From the NCBI RefSeq assembly GCF_010671725.1, contig NZ_JAAHBU010000106.1:1-36510 (forward strand): a stretch of 36,510 bases of DNA. The letters run 5' to 3'. Under the pieces are notes generated by a model. That model made no database searches, had not been told where the DNA came from, and worked only from the letters and a program-made list of their open reading frames with translations. The position numbers and the translations under genes were made by a program. The DNA is from Pseudomonas brassicae (lineage in GTDB: Bacteria; Pseudomonadota; Gammaproteobacteria; Pseudomonadales; Pseudomonadaceae). Positions 35,696 to 36,510 of this stretch are shown here, piece after piece (position 1 is the stretch's first letter; each line of letters opens with the position of its first letter).

Positions 35696-36510
35696 TCACT
35701 TATCCGCCAACGCAAGCCACGTCAGCGCCTCCCCCCTGACTACGTCCTTGCTTACTTGCCGCCCTACCACCTGATCCCAATACTTTGGCTCCAACCCCAA
35801 ACCCGGCCGATTCTGCGAATGTCATGCTCGGTAATCACATCACCCGCCTTGAGGTCACGAACAAAGTAAATCGAGCGTCGAAACTGTTTATTGCCGACCT
35901 CAGCCTGCTGCCGCTCGAAGCCAGGCTTGCCCAGTGCCGACCAGGCATCCCGAGTGTCTTTGCAAAGGCGCTGCAGTTCATGCGGCTCCAGAGAGAATTC
36001 GCTGTCTGGCCCTTTATCGGCACGGCTGATGGTGAAGTGTTTTTCAATTACGCAAGCACCCAGCGCCACAGCGGCCACTGAGACCGTGGTGCCAAGGGTG
36101 TGGTCGGAGAGACCAGGAATAGTGCCAAAGCGCTCAGCGAGCACCGGCATCTGCATGAGGTTGGCCTGGTCGACCGGCGCGGGGTAACTGCTAATGCAGT
36201 GCAGCAGCACCTGCTGACAACCCGCCTCTCTTGCGGTGGCCACAGCTTCCTCGATTTCCGCCTCGGAGCACATGCCGGTGGACATGATCATCGGCTTGCC
36301 CTTGCTGGCCACGTAGCGAATCAGTGGTAAATCGGTGGCTTCGAACGAGGCGATCTTGTAGGCAGGTGCACCCAACTCCTCCAACAGATCGACAGCACTC
36401 TCATCGAATGGCGTGGAAAAGATGGTGATACCCAGCGATTTGGCATAGTCGAATATCTGCTTGTGCCACTCGTAGGGTGTTTCCGCCCATTTGTAGAGGT
36501 CGTACATGTT
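35696..36510 (-). CDS. pseI: Pseudaminic acid synthase (5' end outside window, frameshifted near the end)
   Basis: NeuB-family enzyme condensing PEP with the 2,4-diacetamido-trideoxy altrose precursor to pseudaminic acid. PseI-type features include MYDLYKWAETPYEWH, FSTPFDESAVDLLEELGAPAYKIASFEATDLPL, IMSTGMCSEAEIEEAV, GLSDHTLGTTVS, IEKHFTISRADKGPDSEFSLEP and the SAF domain (RRSIYFVRDLKAGDVITEHDIRRI). One base is missing near 35808. Restored, the end reads RPGLGLEPKYWDQVVGRQ and continues to a TGA at 35696 instead of stopping at 35764. The N-terminus and any pse neighbours lie to the right of the window. Confidence 0.88.

Noticed and set aside
1-36510. CRISPR arrays, tRNA or rRNA genes, insertion sequences, integrases
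   Set aside because: I looked for spaced direct repeats, tRNA-like arms and transposase motifs on both strands and saw none.

Overview
The window looks like a chromosomal segment of a Pseudomonas, most likely the P. putida group. The basis is the GC-rich codon use, strong AAGGAG ribosome binding sites, and a familiar gene order: prmB, Smr protein, folE, glutaredoxin, GST, BenE, quinone-type oxidoreductase, pyrF, DUF2897, ComEA and then wbpM. I recall this order as the right flank of the O-antigen locus in that group; no database was searched.

Positions 1 to about 8000 are conserved housekeeping genes in short, mixed-strand units. They cover ribosomal protein methylation (prmB), folate/pterin entry (folE), pyrimidine synthesis (pyrF), thiol chemistry and a BenE-type permease. 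Positions 8145 to 9886 hold a WaaP/Kdo-type sugar kinase and a PPP-type phosphatase next to the glycan locus.

Positions 9919 to 23683 form one long minus-strand operon, with most neighbours overlapping by 4 nt or lying a few bases apart. In transcription order it starts with legB, legC, legG, legI, a NeuD/PglD-type acetyltransferase and a PtmE-type CBS-nucleotidyltransferase. It continues with a WbpG/PtmG-type sugar amidotransferase and its HisF-like and HisH-like ammonia-supplying partners, then a CMP-nonulosonate synthetase and a 47-residue unrecognised small protein. It ends with the wbpV-wbpL-wbpM module that makes and transfers the first O-unit sugar. Together the genes predict a CMP-activated legionaminic acid carrying an acetamidino group, incorporated into an O-antigen begun with an N-acetyl-dideoxyhexosamine such as QuiNAc or FucNAc.

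Upstream of legB is the only gap longer than 300 bases (23684 to 24301). It contains a TATAAT promoter element, a JUMPstart/ops-like element about 120 nt downstream of the expected start of transcription, and two abutting perfect hairpins. This is the kind of long leader expected for RfaH-type antitermination.

Positions 24302 to 36510 are a visibly more AT-rich, accessory set, also on the minus strand. It includes a pseudaminic acid synthase (pseI, cut by the window edge), a TPR-glycosyltransferase, a CDP-glycerol-transferase-like protein, a MurG-like transferase, a six-TM exporter-like protein fused to a degenerate kinase-like domain, two GT4 glycosyltransferases and an AT3-SGNH O-acyltransferase. 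No Wzx, Wzy or Wzm/Wzt is visible; they presumably lie beyond the right edge.

An important caveat is that twelve genes, including conserved ones, are broken by single-base indels (thirteen in all), many of them in short homopolymers. I read this mainly as sequencing or assembly error and give the full repaired gene spans.
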